A stretch of 64,000 nt of DNA from Ctena decussata (lineage: Eukaryota; Mollusca; Bivalvia; Lucinida; Lucinidae): the NCBI GenBank assembly GCA_963989385.1, contig OZ022511.1, forward strand, positions 8,060,001-8,124,000, given 5' to 3'. The translations under genes were made by a program, and so were the position numbers. The notes beneath the pieces were generated by a model, which was given only the letters and a program-made list of their open reading frames with translations, made no database searches and was not told where the DNA came from. Shown piece by piece: positions 23,101-38,100 of the stretch; positions within the stretch are counted from its first letter, which is position 1; each line of letters begins with the position of its first letter.

Positions 23101-26100
23101 TCTGTTGTTCTTTTTCTTAATTTTTTTTTCCTTCGTACTGTAGTAGGGGAGAGAAATCTATAAAATTTGGTCAAGTGCCCCTGGGGGGATCAAATTCACA
23201 AACCCAAGATTGTATTGTGAGCTCGCAACCACTAGGCTATGAGGTCCAGACCAGATAGACTGGTCAGTTATACACTCTATAGTATATATGCCTATATATA
23301 CCTTATACATCACTAATTGGCAGAGTTCACGAAAGTCTGCAAGAGTTTACTGGACCAAACCTGGTGAAGTGATTAAAATATACTTGAAAAACGATGAATT
23401 TTTTACCAGACCGAATGAATTTTTACATACATGTCAAGGGGGTCAAGCGGAGTTTTGTGAAAACTGCTAATTGGCTGTAATACTACGCCTCCATCCTATC
23501 AAAAAACATTTGTAGCAAATGTTAAGAAAATGAAATAAATTTTTATAATTCCGGTGAAAAATTACACTGTTTTCGCATTTTCATGTATTCTGTATACGGA
23601 AATTAATCAATGTTAGTCAGGGCCAAAAATGAAATATTGAATGTTTCCCCTTACGCGACCGACGGTAAAAAATCGTAGCGACCGGAAATATTTTTTTCCG
23701 ATTTCAAAAAAAAAAAATTTTTTTCTACCTTTGTGCCGAGTACCAAAAATCTGGGTCTTCAGAGCTCTAGATAAAGGTGTTTCTAACGAAAAACGCTTGC
23801 AGTCCCAAACTAATGAGTCAAGAATAGGCTACTCCCACTAAAACAGGATTATCCATCAAAAAACCGAACGGCATCGTCTTTTTAGCTCACCTGAGCCAGA
23901 GGCTCCGGGGGAGCCTATAGGATGGTAAGGCTCCGGCGTCCGGCGTCCGTCCGTCCGTCCACAATTTCAAACGACTTCTCCTCTGAAACCGCTGGGCCGA
24001 TTGTAACCAAATTTCATATAGAGCCTCATGGGACCTTAGGAACGAAAAGTTGTTCAAACGGTCCTGGTCACATGACCAACATGGCCGCCATGCCCATATA
24101 TGGTAAAAACCTGAAAAAATCTTCTTCTCCAGAACCAATAGGTCGATGGTCTTGAAACTTGGTATGTGGCATCGGGTACACGAGTACTACCAAGATTGTT
24201 CAAATTATGACCTTGGGTTGACCTTGACCTTTTTTACGGTAAGGTCAAATTTGCTTACTCATGCTTTTATATGGCAAAATGCTGCAACATAAGATATCTT
24301 GGAAACTGTTGAAGATTTTGGTCTAAAAATTGGTACCTACAGTCATCTTAATGACTACATGAAGATTTATGAGTACAAGAGGTCAAGGTCATTCTTTGAC
24401 CTTTGACCCAGAACTCTCATATTTTGACAATATCAAACAATCTCCTCAAAAACCACATGGCCAATTGTAACCAAATTTCATATAGATCCTCCAGGGGTTG
24501 AGGGAATGAAAATTTGTGCATACAGTCGAGGTCACATGACCAACATGGCCACCACGCCCATATATGGTAAAAACCTTTAAAAATCTTCTTCTCCAGAACC
24601 AGTGGACCGATGGCCTTGAAACTCGGTATGTAGCATTGGGTACTCAAGTACTATCAAGATTGTTCAAATTATGACCCTGGGTTGACCTTGACCTTTTTTA
24701 CGGCAAGGTCAAATATGGGAAAATGCTAGAACATGAGATTTCATGGTAAGTTTTGAAGATTTTGGCCTAAAAATTGGTACATAGAATCATCTTATTAAGA
24801 CTTAATGAGTACATGAAGGTTTTTGAGTACAAGAGGTCAAGGTGATTCTTTGACCTTTGACCCAGAAATCTCAAATTTTGACAATTTCAAACAATCTGCT
24901 CTAAAACCACTGGGCCAATTGAAACCAAATTTAATATAGAGATTTGAGGGGTTGATGGAAATAAAATATTATCTAACGGTCCTGGACACATGACCAACAT
25001 GGCCGCCACACCCATATATGGTAAAAACCTTTAAAAATCTTCTTCTCCAGAACCAATTGACCGATGGCCTTGAGACTTTGTAAGTAGCATTGGGTACTTG
25101 AGTACTATCAAGATTGTTCAAATTATGACCTTGTGTTGACCTTGACCTTTTGCAGCTAGGTCAAATATGGGAAAATGGTAGAACATAAGATTTCATGGAA
25201 AGTTATGAAGATTTTGACCTAAAAAATTGAAAACAGTTGTCTTAATGAGTTCATGAAGAATTATGAGTACAAGAGGTCAAGGTCATTTTTTTACCTTTGA
25301 TCCAGATTGCTCATATTTTGACATTTTCAACCATTTCCTCAAAAACCAAAGGGCCAATTGTGAACACATTTCATATAGAGCCTCCAGGGGTTGATTGAAT
25401 GAAAATTTGTTCAAACGGTCCGGGTCACATGACCAACTTGGCCGCCATTACCACTTACGGGATAAATCTTTAATATTTTTCTTCCCCAGAACCAATACAC
25501 CTATAGCCCTGAAACTTGGTAAATAGCATGGAGTACTAGAGTACCACCAAGACTGTTCAAATGGTGACCTTGGGTTTACCTGGACCTTTTTTGTGGCATG
25601 GTCAAATATGGGAAAATGCTAGAACATAAGAAATTATGGAAAGTTTTGGAGATTTTGGCCTAAAAATGGTATATATGGTTGTCTAATGAGTACATGAAGA
25701 TTTATGGGTACAAGTGGTCATGGTCATTCTTTGACTTTTGACCCAAAACTCATATTTTGACAATTTCGGACATGATAAGTATAAGCCACCTTGCCAATTG
25801 TTCAGGTGAGCGATTCAGGGCCTCATGGCCCTCTTGTTAACTATGTTTGGAGACAAAAGAAGCAGTCCGGAATAGCCAAACAAAAATGCGCTCAACCACC
25901 TTAGATAAGACTGGCAAAAGATCAAAGGATTTCAGTCATCTTTTGAAGTCACTGGCTGCCGCTCAACGCACGTGCCGATAGGTTTTATGTAGAGTAACCT
26001 GGAGCTGAAAATTTCGGTGTCGGGCAAAAACAAAAGGTCATTTCTTTGATGCAGAGCGGCATGCGAAAGTTGTTGAGCAACGAAATTGCATTCCGGGTAT

Positions 26101-29100
26101 TGTTATTTTCTGAAATACACGGAGACTGATAAAAAAAAAGTAAAATCGGATTTGAAGTTATTAGACTAGCGAAAATCGCATAAAATTATGCTTTAAAGGC
26201 TACATTTTTAGGGTACTTTACGACGTGTGCATATAGGGAAAACGCAGATAAGCATGTGTATTGGCTAAGTCTGATCAGAGTCATCTCTGTCTGGACAAAC
26301 AAATCATCTAGTATTAGGTTGAAAACTATTTCGATTATTAGGAAACGCACGTGGCTGAAATCTCATTTTGCCGACGCTAGTCAAAACGTCTCCAGTGAGC
26401 AGACAGATAATGGATAATGTGCCAAATGTGTCCAACGGAACTCGAACGCGCAGAAAATGTTCGCTTTTCTCATTTATGGTTAACGTTTACACTCATAATC
26501 CGAAGATCAAAGTCGTGAATAGGAAACACCAGTCGCATTGCATTACTGCGCAGGCTGATCGGGGCATATAGTATATGGTACCTTTCCCTGTCTCACGGTT
26601 TTATATGACACGTGTCCAGTTCAATGCGGCGTTTTTTGATGTCTGATCAACATAACCACGAGCAGGTGGTTACCGTATTTAAAAAAAAAAACTACTACCG
26701 TCTTTACACTCCGTTATAGCTTATTCCCTGATGAGAATGCGTAACTCGCAATGACCATAACTAATGTTTGCATGTTGTTTTGATACAGATTGACCCGTTT
26801 GCCCTGATCTTCATATTTGGGTTGTTCCAGTATCTAAAACAGGGTATGTGACAAAAGTGTATAGACGACGATGCAACGAGAATGTGTTTATCTCCGGTGC
26901 ATCCGATCCCATATTTGCTAACAATGAAGCCTCGTCGGGGTCACACTGTTCTTATCGTAAAACTTGAATGAACGTGTTCTTGGCTACATGGCCAACATTA
27001 AAGAAGGAATGCGACGGACTTTATAAAAAATCTGTGTCTCAGTTTGGACTGTCACCTCATATCTACACTGCTTGATTTAACAAATACGTAAGTAACCAGA
27101 ATAGACCATGATCTGAATGCGCATTACACATGTCCCCGATATGGCACGTTCACACTTACATTTAATTATGAGTGTGTGCGTGTTTTGTACTTGTGTGTCT
27201 TATACTTCCATGCCCCACGCACTTCAGCGGAACGTATTCCGTAGTCGCAGTAACGGGGCGCCATTCACCCGTCAATATTTAATTATAAAAACTGCGTCGT
27301 CTAGTTTTATAGGACTTATATGCAAGTACTTTTGAAAACACTCCTACGTCTTAATTTGGGATGGAAAACTATCAGATAAACGGCTCGAGTGAGGCATCAG
27401 CATGTCCCCGCTTATAAAGATTATCTGGAGCTCTGACTTTTCCGGGGAAAAAAAATTAAATCCAGACCGACCTACCCACCATTGAGAAAAAGGGTCGGGT
27501 AAGGGGAAACAAGAATATTTCTAAGGATGGCCCAGATTACGGTCATTACACTAATGTGACATTGAAAAACATTGTTAATGATTTGTTTCTTCAAATAGAA
27601 AATGGCACACCAAAGACTCAGAAGGGGAAACGGAGGGGTAACAATGGTTTTAATGGTGGAAACTTCTCATACAACGAGGGACCAGCACGTAAGGCAACCC
27701 CACAGAAGTACAAAAATACATGGGATAAAAGGCCTCGCACCAGAGGAGGTTTTTCAGACAGACCACGCAGTGACGTAAGTATCATACTTGCCAAAATGTT
27801 CTTGTGTTCATTACCCTTGAAGTCAGAGCTCTAGATAAGAGGGGTATTTGATGATAATTGAGGGATAATTTTATTTCTCATTGAAACAATGTCGTGACCC
27901 CTCATCTGAACCCTCTCATCGAGACGGTTCAGATGAGGGGCCACAACATATGTTTTTATCCAGAATTAACAAAAATTATCCCTAATTATCACCAAATATT
28001 CCCTCTTATCTAGATCTCTGCTAGTTGAAGTGCCAAAAATGAAAATAATTGAATTCACAAACAGCATAGATCTAGATGAGGCGGCTCATAATGAGCCGCC
28101 TCATCTGGATCTACACTGTTTACCCTCTCATCTGAATTCTCGGTATGATACTGCTTGGACAAAATATATTTTGAAATTTTGCAGATGCAAATTTTTCATC
28201 TGCTGATTTAGCATTTAAAGGGTTAAGTGTTACTTTTATTTCACGAAAAAAGGTTGTCGCTCCTTGTTACAGTTGCCTCAATTGAGGTATTCTGAGTGAG
28301 GGGCCATAGCATAAATAAGAAAAATATCTCAGAATTATTGCCCAAACAGTTTAAACTTGACCTTTATCATGGGCTCTTCCACTGTGCTTTACAGTTTCTT
28401 CTGAATACACAGTTCTGAGCCTCACCTAGAATGTCACTCAAAAGTCATCTGATAGTGTAAACTGACCAATGTAACGACAACTTAGCACATGACCTGCTCT
28501 CACAAACAAAATCGCATGTGTTCAATGACTCACATAAGTCCGAGATTTTACCTTACAGTTAATGGGGGGTGTACAGGGATACAAACTAGCGGTCGCCCAC
28601 TCGCCCACTGCGAGTAAAAAATCGGCTGGGCGCCTAAAACTAAGTTTGCGATCGTGAGCTGTCGGCAAGTGTCTGGCATGTTTTCGGCTTGGAGTAAAAT
28701 CCGTCACCTCCAAGGGTATTGCTAACTTCTGCGCCAATATCTGCTAAATATATTTGGTGTTCCGTCATACTTGTGTGTTGGATTTTACTCACTATCGAGA
28801 AAAACAACATGGCCTCCTCCTCGACATGTAAGATAGACAGACAGATAGATTTGGCAGCTAAAAATCTTAGCCGTTTATGCATTTGTTGAGCGTAATGTGG
28901 CGATACATCGATAGTGTATTACTTCCGATTGCTCAAAGGAAGCAAAACCCTGAAGAAAGGAGGGTTTACTACAAAGCCTACGGAAACGGTGAAATTCTCG
29001 CGCAGATTGTGAATATAAGATTCTCACGTTTTAAATGTGGGCCCCTAAATTTCTGGCTGGGCGACCAGTTTTCAGTTTTTAGGGGCCCAGCTTGCTCCTA

Positions 29101-32100
29101 TGAAAAATGAGTTGGTCTGTATCCCTGGGTGTATATCTGTTTAGAGTAGGCATGGCTTTCGGAACTGTGAATTGCTTATGTTGGGCTGCATTGTCACTTG
29201 CTGTTAATAAGTCAGTAGCATGATTTGAAAAGAGACCTTACCCATGTGTGACCAATGTACCTTAATGTGCTTACATGTACATGTTGGGGCATCTGAAAAC
29301 TATTAATTTTCCATTTGGGACAAATGGAAAATTTAATGGTTTTAGGTGTCCCAATACTTAAAAGAACTTTGGGGTATGTTCAGATCAGCTCAAACTGATT
29401 TGACTCTAATTTTTAAGTTTTATTGTATGGTACCTTTTTTACACACGATAGATTTTTGAATGGATTTAAAAATACACATCATTGATTTGTCTAAAAATAG
29501 CTTATCTACCTGTATGGTAAGGGAGATAACTAGAAGTGAAAACAGATATTGCACAATCAAGTTGTATACTTCCTGTTAGTTACTGACAAACTAAGTGGAG
29601 AGGCCACTGAAGAAAGATTGAATTTGAAAATTTGGGAATGATTTGGAAATTATTGTACCAATGTTTTAGTTCAGTGTGTTTGGATCAGTTGAGAAGAATT
29701 ACACCAAGTCATTTTAGGGTCTGTTATGCAAGATTCCAGCTACTTAGAGGTCCTAAAATGGGTAAGACTTGCGCCAAGCAAAAGTGATTGGGGTAGGACT
29801 TTGCACCTAATACAATTTAACTTTGTTATGTACAGTGATGTCAGTCCAAATATGGTATACAGTTGGATTGAGGTTGATAATGAGATGATTTCTGTTCAAA
29901 CTACATAACATATTGATATAAGTGTTGACATTGCTAGAGCTGCCTTGGTGAGATGGTTCTAATGAGGGGTCTCAGCTTATGTTTTGTGTGAGAAATAAGA
30001 AAACAATCATCTCAAAATCATCTTCCAAACCTGCAACTCTATTTGGTATTAAAGAAACTACATTTATTTCTGCATTCACCCCAATAAGCTCAACTGTTGT
30101 TTGCAGAAAAGAGTGAAGATAGATTCTCATGCTGCCAGTAACTCGTTAAGTCTTTTGGGCTTTAAAAAAGAGAAAAGAAGAGTCTTTTGGGCATTTATAA
30201 AAAAGAAGAAAATTTAGAAGAGAAGGACAGAAGAATGAAAGATAAAAAAAAGACAGTCATGAGGTTAAGCAATATTTAAAACAATTTAATCTAAAATGAT
30301 TTCCATATGTTTTCCTAAAAATGCAACTCTTTGATCGTGCATCTGAATGGCAAACAGTGTTTCAGACTGCTCTCTACATTATTTGCTCATACATAACTGT
30401 CCCAATAATTAGAATTTTCATGCTAATGACATGGTGAACCAGTCTACCTTATTAATTTTCATATATGTATTTTTCTGATTTCAGCTAGAGGAGAATGCTT
30501 TATCAGAATACGGGTCGGCGATTCACTCTGGCTCCAAAAAGGGCAGTCTGAATCATCTATTAAATTTTACCTATGCACCCCACGAGTCTGGACAGAGCTA
30601 CCATGGTGGTGGGGGATCGGCATCATGGAGCAGAGGGAGACAAGTACGATACAGGAACAGCTACTCCAGCAGAAGCAAAGTCTGTTATAACAAGGAGCAG
30701 TTTCTGCAAGCCAAGTAAGTTTCATTATGATACCTGGCTCATATGCCAGATCTCGGATAGTCAAGTGTTAATATTATCTTCTCTCATTGAGTCTCTTCAG
30801 AGGAACAGTTGAGCCACGACACGACGAAACCAACAAAGTGGTTGTGCACCCTGCGCAGACTCAGATCAGCCTGGGCATCCGCCCAGTCTGATCAGAGTCT
30901 TCGCTGTCCGCATGGAGGTAGCTAAGACCCTTGGCTACCCTTAAAGCTCATAATGAAAAGTCTGAACATTCTGGGCGGATGTCCAGGCTGATCTGAGTCA
31001 GCGCTGGGCGCACAACCACTTTGTTGGTTTTGTCGCGGCTCAGTTTTATTAAGGTCTGCACAGTCTGCTTAAGATGAATGGATATACCTTGATGTATTTC
31101 TGCCACTTTTACATAAGGGACCAACTTTGTGGTTTCCTGTTTGCTTCCCTTGAAGGCAGTCTTTTCAAATGACAGTTAAGCTTGAAGGAAAGAATTTGAT
31201 TCTTGAGAGACCAAACTACCTTTGTTAAGAGAAGCCTAGGTTTAACTGAGGTAATATTCTCATTGGTAATAAGTATCTCCTTTCAAAGTGTTCCCATTTA
31301 CCTAAAACATACAAAATCACACGTAACATGAAATAACCTATCAGTGGAAGTGAACATTATACAGATTATAGACCGAAGGTTCTCACAGTACCAAACTTAC
31401 AGTAAGGTTTCATATCAAAGGTTTTAATCTGCACAGATGTGCATCGTGTTCAGTGGCTTTTTATCCTATTTTAAGTAGAAAGGTTTGAAAACTAAAATTT
31501 TAGTGTGAATGAACTGGGGTTTAATGTCCCACCAAGACATAGGTCATACAGAGACAGAATTTGGGTTTAAAGTCTCATTCAAAACACAAGAATAAGTGCA
31601 AGATTGATAAAAGTAGCTACTGAGTGATTGAATGAAGACTAATTGATCTGTTCACAGCTGCCAGTTTGTTGTGAAGGATGGGGAAGATTATTCTGTGCAT
31701 CTGATGGACCCTGATATTCTAGTCAAGTGGGAAACTGTGGAACAAGTTGTAAGTAAATGGTATTTTCCACAAATCATGTTTGGGCTTCGACATGAAAAAA
31801 CCAACAAAGTGGCATGTGCACCCAGCAAAGACACAGATCAGCTTGGGCATCCTGTCAGTCTGATCAAAGTCTTCCCTGTCTGCATGGAGGTAGCTTAGAC
31901 CCTTAGCTACCCTTTAAGCGCATAGCAAAGACTCTGATCAGAGTGGGCGGCCACCCAGGCTTACCTTAGTCTTTGCTGGGTGCACATGTAACTTTGTTGG
32001 TATTGTCATGACATGGCTCATATATATATATTGATATCTTGCAGAGAAGGGGTATTAATTCTGGCTTATGTTCTGGTTCATAGTCAAGCATATATGTTGC

Positions 32101-35100
32101 TTTTTGGTCACTTTTGTTGTTATATAAAAACAGAGGCAGATATGTGCAAGTTAGAATCTGTTTGTCAGTCAACCTATTACATGTAAAAATCCAGCATACT
32201 GTCATACATGTACATTATCCTTTGAGACAAGTAAGAAGTACAATCCAGATATTTGCCAAAGATTATAGAATTTGTTCAGATTTTGATTTCAATAGTTTTC
32301 CATGTTTAATAGGCTGAGTGCACAACTTCTCATGTTTTCCTGATGTATTACAGAGAGTGACTTCCCTTGAACCACCATCCTGTCCGATATGTTTACAATA
32401 CCCCACTGCTGCTAAGATGACAAGGTGTGGCCATATCTACTGCTGGGCCTGTGTGCTGCACTACCTGGCATTGGGAGAGAAAAACTGGAGAAAATGTCCA
32501 ATATGTTATGAGTCTATTCATAGCACTGACTTGAAAAGGTAAGCTTCAGAGATAAAATAATGCTTCGAGTATTTTAATATTCAAATATATGAACAAGTGG
32601 AGTTAGATTTTTGTTAGGCCTGCAACCTAGAAGTGAGACAGATATTACTTTTCTCAAGTCTGCGGTGTTGGTGGCATAAACATATGTTTACTTTTCTGGT
32701 TTGTTTTTTTTGTTTTCCTTCATACTCCGATTCGATCATATCTGATCATTACATCAGAGGACTGTTCTGTGGTGGAAGAAAGCCAGAAGTAGTTCTCAGC
32801 TGTTTAGGGGCTGGGAAATACCCTGTGAAACCACCGCAACCCGGAGGGGAACAGCCAACCATTCATACTTGCCAGCGCAGGGTTTGAACCTACGCGGCAG
32901 AGGCATGTAGCCAGTCTATGGTTTATAGGTAAACCTCGCTACCGACAGAGCTATCGGGGCGCCTTAGCTCTGTTTTAGCTCTGTTTTGTGACAATCGGCA
33001 ATCAGATGAGACACATCTGTTATATCAAATGATAATTTTGACAATAATATCTGGTCATGCTATTATGGAAATATACATTCTAGGGAACCAAAATTTTAGG
33101 GTGTTCATCCTATGACGTAGTTGCCACACTGCGAGGGAAGATGATGTATCCCATTGTGAACAACAAGAGAGCCGCAACACGACAAAACCAACAATATGGT
33201 TGTGCGCCCAGTGCAGACTCAGATCAGCCTGGGCATCCGCCAAGTTTGATCAGACTTTTCGTTAAGTGCTCAAAGGGTACCTAAGCGTCTGAGCTACCTC
33301 CATGCGGACAGCGAAGGCTGTGATCAGACTGTGCGGATGCCCAGGCTGATCTGAGTCTACGCTGGCCGCACAACCACATTGTTGGTTTTCTCGCGTCACG
33401 GCTCAAATCAGCATGCTTGCCTGATCAGAAGGTTGTAAGGGTTCAGCAGAAATGTCAGGGTCATAAGAAATCAATGAAATGAAAATTCAATAATGAATTG
33501 AGATGTGCAGGCTGATCTGCTTAATGGTACTCAGCTGCTGAAAGCATGAAACATAAAGAGGCATCATAGGGAATATGGGTATGTACCAGCAGGGAAGACA
33601 GATCAGCCTGTATATTGGAACCAGCTATCAGACGCAGTACTTAGAATTTTTATGGATACACTGTTTGCAGTGGGTCTAAGGGTTCTTTCCTTGTGTAGCC
33701 ACTCGGTAATAATTCATACATTGAATTGCAGTGTCATAGTAAGAGAAGTACAGCATCATAAAGTAGGAGACACTATTACCATGACCCTGATGAAGAAAGA
33801 GAAGGGCAGTATCTATGCTGTACCAGCTCAATACTGGACTAAACAGGAGAGAAAATGTCATAATGTTGATGGTAAGATACTGACATGAACTTCATATATG
33901 AGTTGAAGAAATAAGTATTTAAAAAAGCTGTATCATGTGAAAACTTTTGAGTACATGTGCAAGATGGGTGTAGTAAGACCAGGTTGCAAATATGTTCAGT
34001 TTATCTTATTTTGCCTTTTAAATTTGTATGCAAAACATGTAGAATGCTTCATCTTTCTAAAAGATGGCTCACTGAAGTCTATAAATACTGGCTGCTAAAT
34101 TATAATATCCATTCAGTGAGAAGTACTAGATAAACTTACAAGTAACAAGAAAAAGATTAATTTAGAAGAAGAGTAGGTTGCATACAAGTACATCTCCAGG
34201 TCAAAAGATTAGCATATTAGCATATTATTGATTGAATTTAAAACAGACATTGAAGGGGGGTTGGAGAGTAAAGGAGTGAAATGCATGGCTGCAGAAGCAT
34301 ACAGGCAACTACCAGTATCAAAGGGACTAGCTTAAGCTATTATGAACATATGAGCTGTGACACGAGAAAACCAACAAAGTGGCCTGTGCCGCAAGCACAG
34401 ACTCGGATCAGCCTGGGCATCTGATCAGTCTGCGCTTTGGGCTTAAAGGGTAGTTAAGGGTCTAAGCTAGCTCCATGTGGACAGCAAACTGGGCGAATGC
34501 CCGGGCTGATCTGATTCTGCGCTGTTGGTATTCTCGTGTAGCGTCTCATGTAGACACATCCAGTGAAGGGTAAGATTTGATGGTAATTCTAGTAAAACTT
34601 CTGGTCCTTTGCTGAACAAGTCCAAATGAGGGCCTTTGAGACACAGTTTGATCAGAAGTTAGGAAAGTTCTACCAGAATATTAATATCAAATATTTACAT
34701 TTTCAGTGCAAAGCTCTCTGTAAAGCCATTTAAGTGATGCGGGAGTCTATGTTGTTTACAAATCAGTAATTACATTGTGCCGCGTGCTTTTGAGTGACAG
34801 TTCACCTCACTTACTAGCACATGAAATCTACAACATGCAATGTACTTGAATGGCTAGCAAATATTGAGTGACAGCGCGCTACGCCTACTTGCACGTGAAA
34901 TCTACAGCTGGGGGTGGAATTTACTGGTAGGCAGTGACAGTGTGGCTGTTCCGAACTTTTGCAAAATTCGGCCGGTAATGTTTTTAAAACCATTCTTATA
35001 TGTGTATTTCTTATTTTTGTTTATCGTTTTATTGATCAAAAGCATCGTTTAATTATTAATAATATAAATATAAGGAATAAACATTATTTTTTAAACGTTC

Positions 35101-38100
35101 ACTGAAGCATAAACTACATCGGGTCACAAGCAAAGTTTACGTAAACCCCTTCGGGGTTCACTTACTTTGCTCGTGACCCGATGTAGTTTATACTTCAGTA
35201 AGCGTTTAAAAAATAACATTCATTCCTTAACTAAACTCAAGTTTCCTTGAGTTTTAACTTGTATTTGTAGAGCCTAGTGAAATGACACACCATCTAAAGT
35301 TACTGACAGCGAAGCGCCACCAAGTTCTAGATATCATAGAGAACGAGAAGAAACAGCTGGATATACAATTGAAAGAAGCCGAGTTGTCAGAGGAACCATT
35401 TATTATAGGGGCACAGGCTCACTTAAAGGTGAGTGTACTGAAGGACAAAAGTTCTGCACGGATGTTAAACGAACATCCGTGCAGAACTTTTGTCCTTAAG
35501 TATAGTATCCTGCACAATAAAATGAAATAGAAAATGTGAGAGTTTTAGTAAAGTAAGAGCGAGTGATTGGTGATTATTGGGGATCATTTCTGTAAAATCT
35601 GCAAAAATCTGTATTGTGATGTCCCATTAGAACTGCATGATGTTGTTTGACTTCTTTCTCGCTTGAAGCAAATAGTTTTGACATACTTAGAGGTCACTTA
35701 CGCAAATGACAGGCTCGACAAGTTGTCCCTGGACAACCATTCTAGTTTTCAAACTATGTGCACATTTTGAGGAAATACAATAAATGTGTGTGTTGCTTTT
35801 TGATGAAGATGAAACTAATTTTGACACAATTACAGCCTTTTGAACATTCATTTTTGGCAACTTTTTTGTGCTTTAGGGTATGAGTTTGTAATCAACTTCT
35901 TTCACAGATTTCAATTTGATTTATATCTAGCAGTTTTCTGCCCTTAGTATTTCACCATACCAATATAGCTTAAGGTCATAATAGATGGTTTACTCTCGCA
36001 CAAAGAGATCCATCTCTGGCCTATTTTTTAAAGTTCACTGACTTTATGATTACTCTTTACCTGCATCATCATAACATGGTTTAGATCTATGATACTTTGT
36101 GGCCATGAGAGATAGTTGAGGTCCCAGTAGGCATGCTTTGTTGGCTTCTGATGGCTCTTTTTAATTTGGGTTATGTCTGACATTGTTTAACTACCATATA
36201 CGCGATAAGTTTTGCGGTGTTTGTATTTTCTTGGTATTTCGCGGTCACTTAGAAACAGTGAATATTGAAATCGCTAAATAATTTCCTGTTTCTTACAAAG
36301 TATCATCAGTAGACACAGTGTCCATATATTTGTTTCTGTTTGCTTAGGTAAAGTCTGGTACTTTTCATTTGAGCCAGTTCTTCCATTAACCTGCGGCCGC
36401 AGGTTAATGAAAGAACTTGCTCAAATGAAAATCAAGCAATTTTGATTTTTGCGCATGTTGCTAACCGCGAAAATTAAAAATCATGAAAATTAATGTTTAT
36501 GCTTTTGCCCCTTAACCTCGAAAATTTAAACCCACGAAAATTACCGCGTATACGGTATCGATTGTTTTATAGGAAAGAGAAGAGGCAGTGTCAGGGGTAA
36601 AGAAGCTAAAGGAAGAAATCAAGGAGCAGTGGATGGCAGAACAGCAAGAGAAAAAAGACGAGACTATCCCACCAGCTAAGAAATACACCCCATCTAAGGT
36701 AAGAACAGAATACAGGAATCTAAATACATGAACCTCTAAATTTGATATAAAGGAACCCAAGGTTTTGGCAAGCAGTGTAGACCTTGATCAGAGTGCTCGT
36801 ACACCCTGGATTGCTGAATGGGCATCCAGATTCAAAGGAAGAGAAGCTGTTTTCAAAGGAAGAAGCTGTTTCCAGAGGAAGAGAAGCTGTTTCCAAAAGA
36901 TCGAAATGTTAACCAAGTGAGTGTGTCAACTCTGGATTCATGTCCCAGCAACACAAAGGTTATGCAGTGATGGGATAGTTTGTATGGAGAGAGAGGTGGA
37001 AACGAGGTTCAAACAAATGATAATTGAGTACCTTGCCACTTGAGCAGGCCTGAATTGGTTGGTTGTTTTGGGTTCAACAGCTCTTGGAGACAGTATTTCA
37101 CGTCTATATTGAGCCGTCTCCCAGAGGGAAGGAGAAAGAAAAGAGTAGGGATGTAACGATAGTCCATAAATGACTATTGCGATAGTATTGACATTGCAAG
37201 AAGTACCATTGCGATACTAGTACTATTGCAGGTTGCTATTGCAATGCATTGCGATAACTATTGGGGACTGATTTTTTATCCAGAAACTGAGCTTTTCTGT
37301 ATAAAAATCTGGTATGTTCACAAATTTACGGCTGAAAAGCATTGTTTAATGACTGTTGTTTCACAACATGCACACCTTGGCCACAATATACAAGAAAAGA
37401 TTATTTTTCGTTCTTTGGAATCCAAATGCATTTCTATTATTCTTTTAGCTAAAGACTTCTTTCATGAAATAGATGCATGTCTAGAAACTATTGAAACTAT
37501 TGCAATATTGGAAACACTATTGCCGATAGTATTGACATTGCAGCTTTCCCTATCGATAGTGACTATTGCCAATGTTACTATTGCAATATATCGATAGTCC
37601 GATGTATTGTTACACCCCTAGAAAAGAGATGATAGGTGAGAGAAAACATGTCCAAACAACTCTACCCACACCTACTGCAAGCACAGTAGGCCCTTGCCCT
37701 ACTTTTATCCAAGTTAGTGGGATACCCCGGCAATGAAAGTTTATCATTATTGCCCAACCACGACCACTCCATGCAGGCCTGAGAGTAAGTCATTAAGGGT
37801 ACTGATTTGATCTGGAGGTTTGTCATCACTGTGGGTTTGGGCCTTGCTCAAAGCTCAAGCGTTCCCCTTACCCTCCAAACACACACACACACACACACAA
37901 AGACAAAAAAATCTTTACTCTGCACCATAATAGTTATTATTGTCAGAATGTGTTTTCTTTAATATACATCAGGTGTAAACATGTCCATTTGAAAACTGTT
38001 GACATAAAGGTGTAGCTTGGTTCCTGTTGTCATTTCAGAAAGTCAAGCAGTACAAGTCAGCCTTCTCTGATGAAGAAGACGAAGGTGTTCCCAGTGATGT

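Noticed and set aside
23960..25500. CRISPR-like array appearance of repeated units
   Set aside because: The units are long, degenerate tandem repeats without short constant repeats and unique spacers, in a eukaryotic transposon.
37226..37597. 123-residue + strand ORF
   Set aside because: It lies inside the hAT-type MITE and is composed of its repeated ACTATTGC words.
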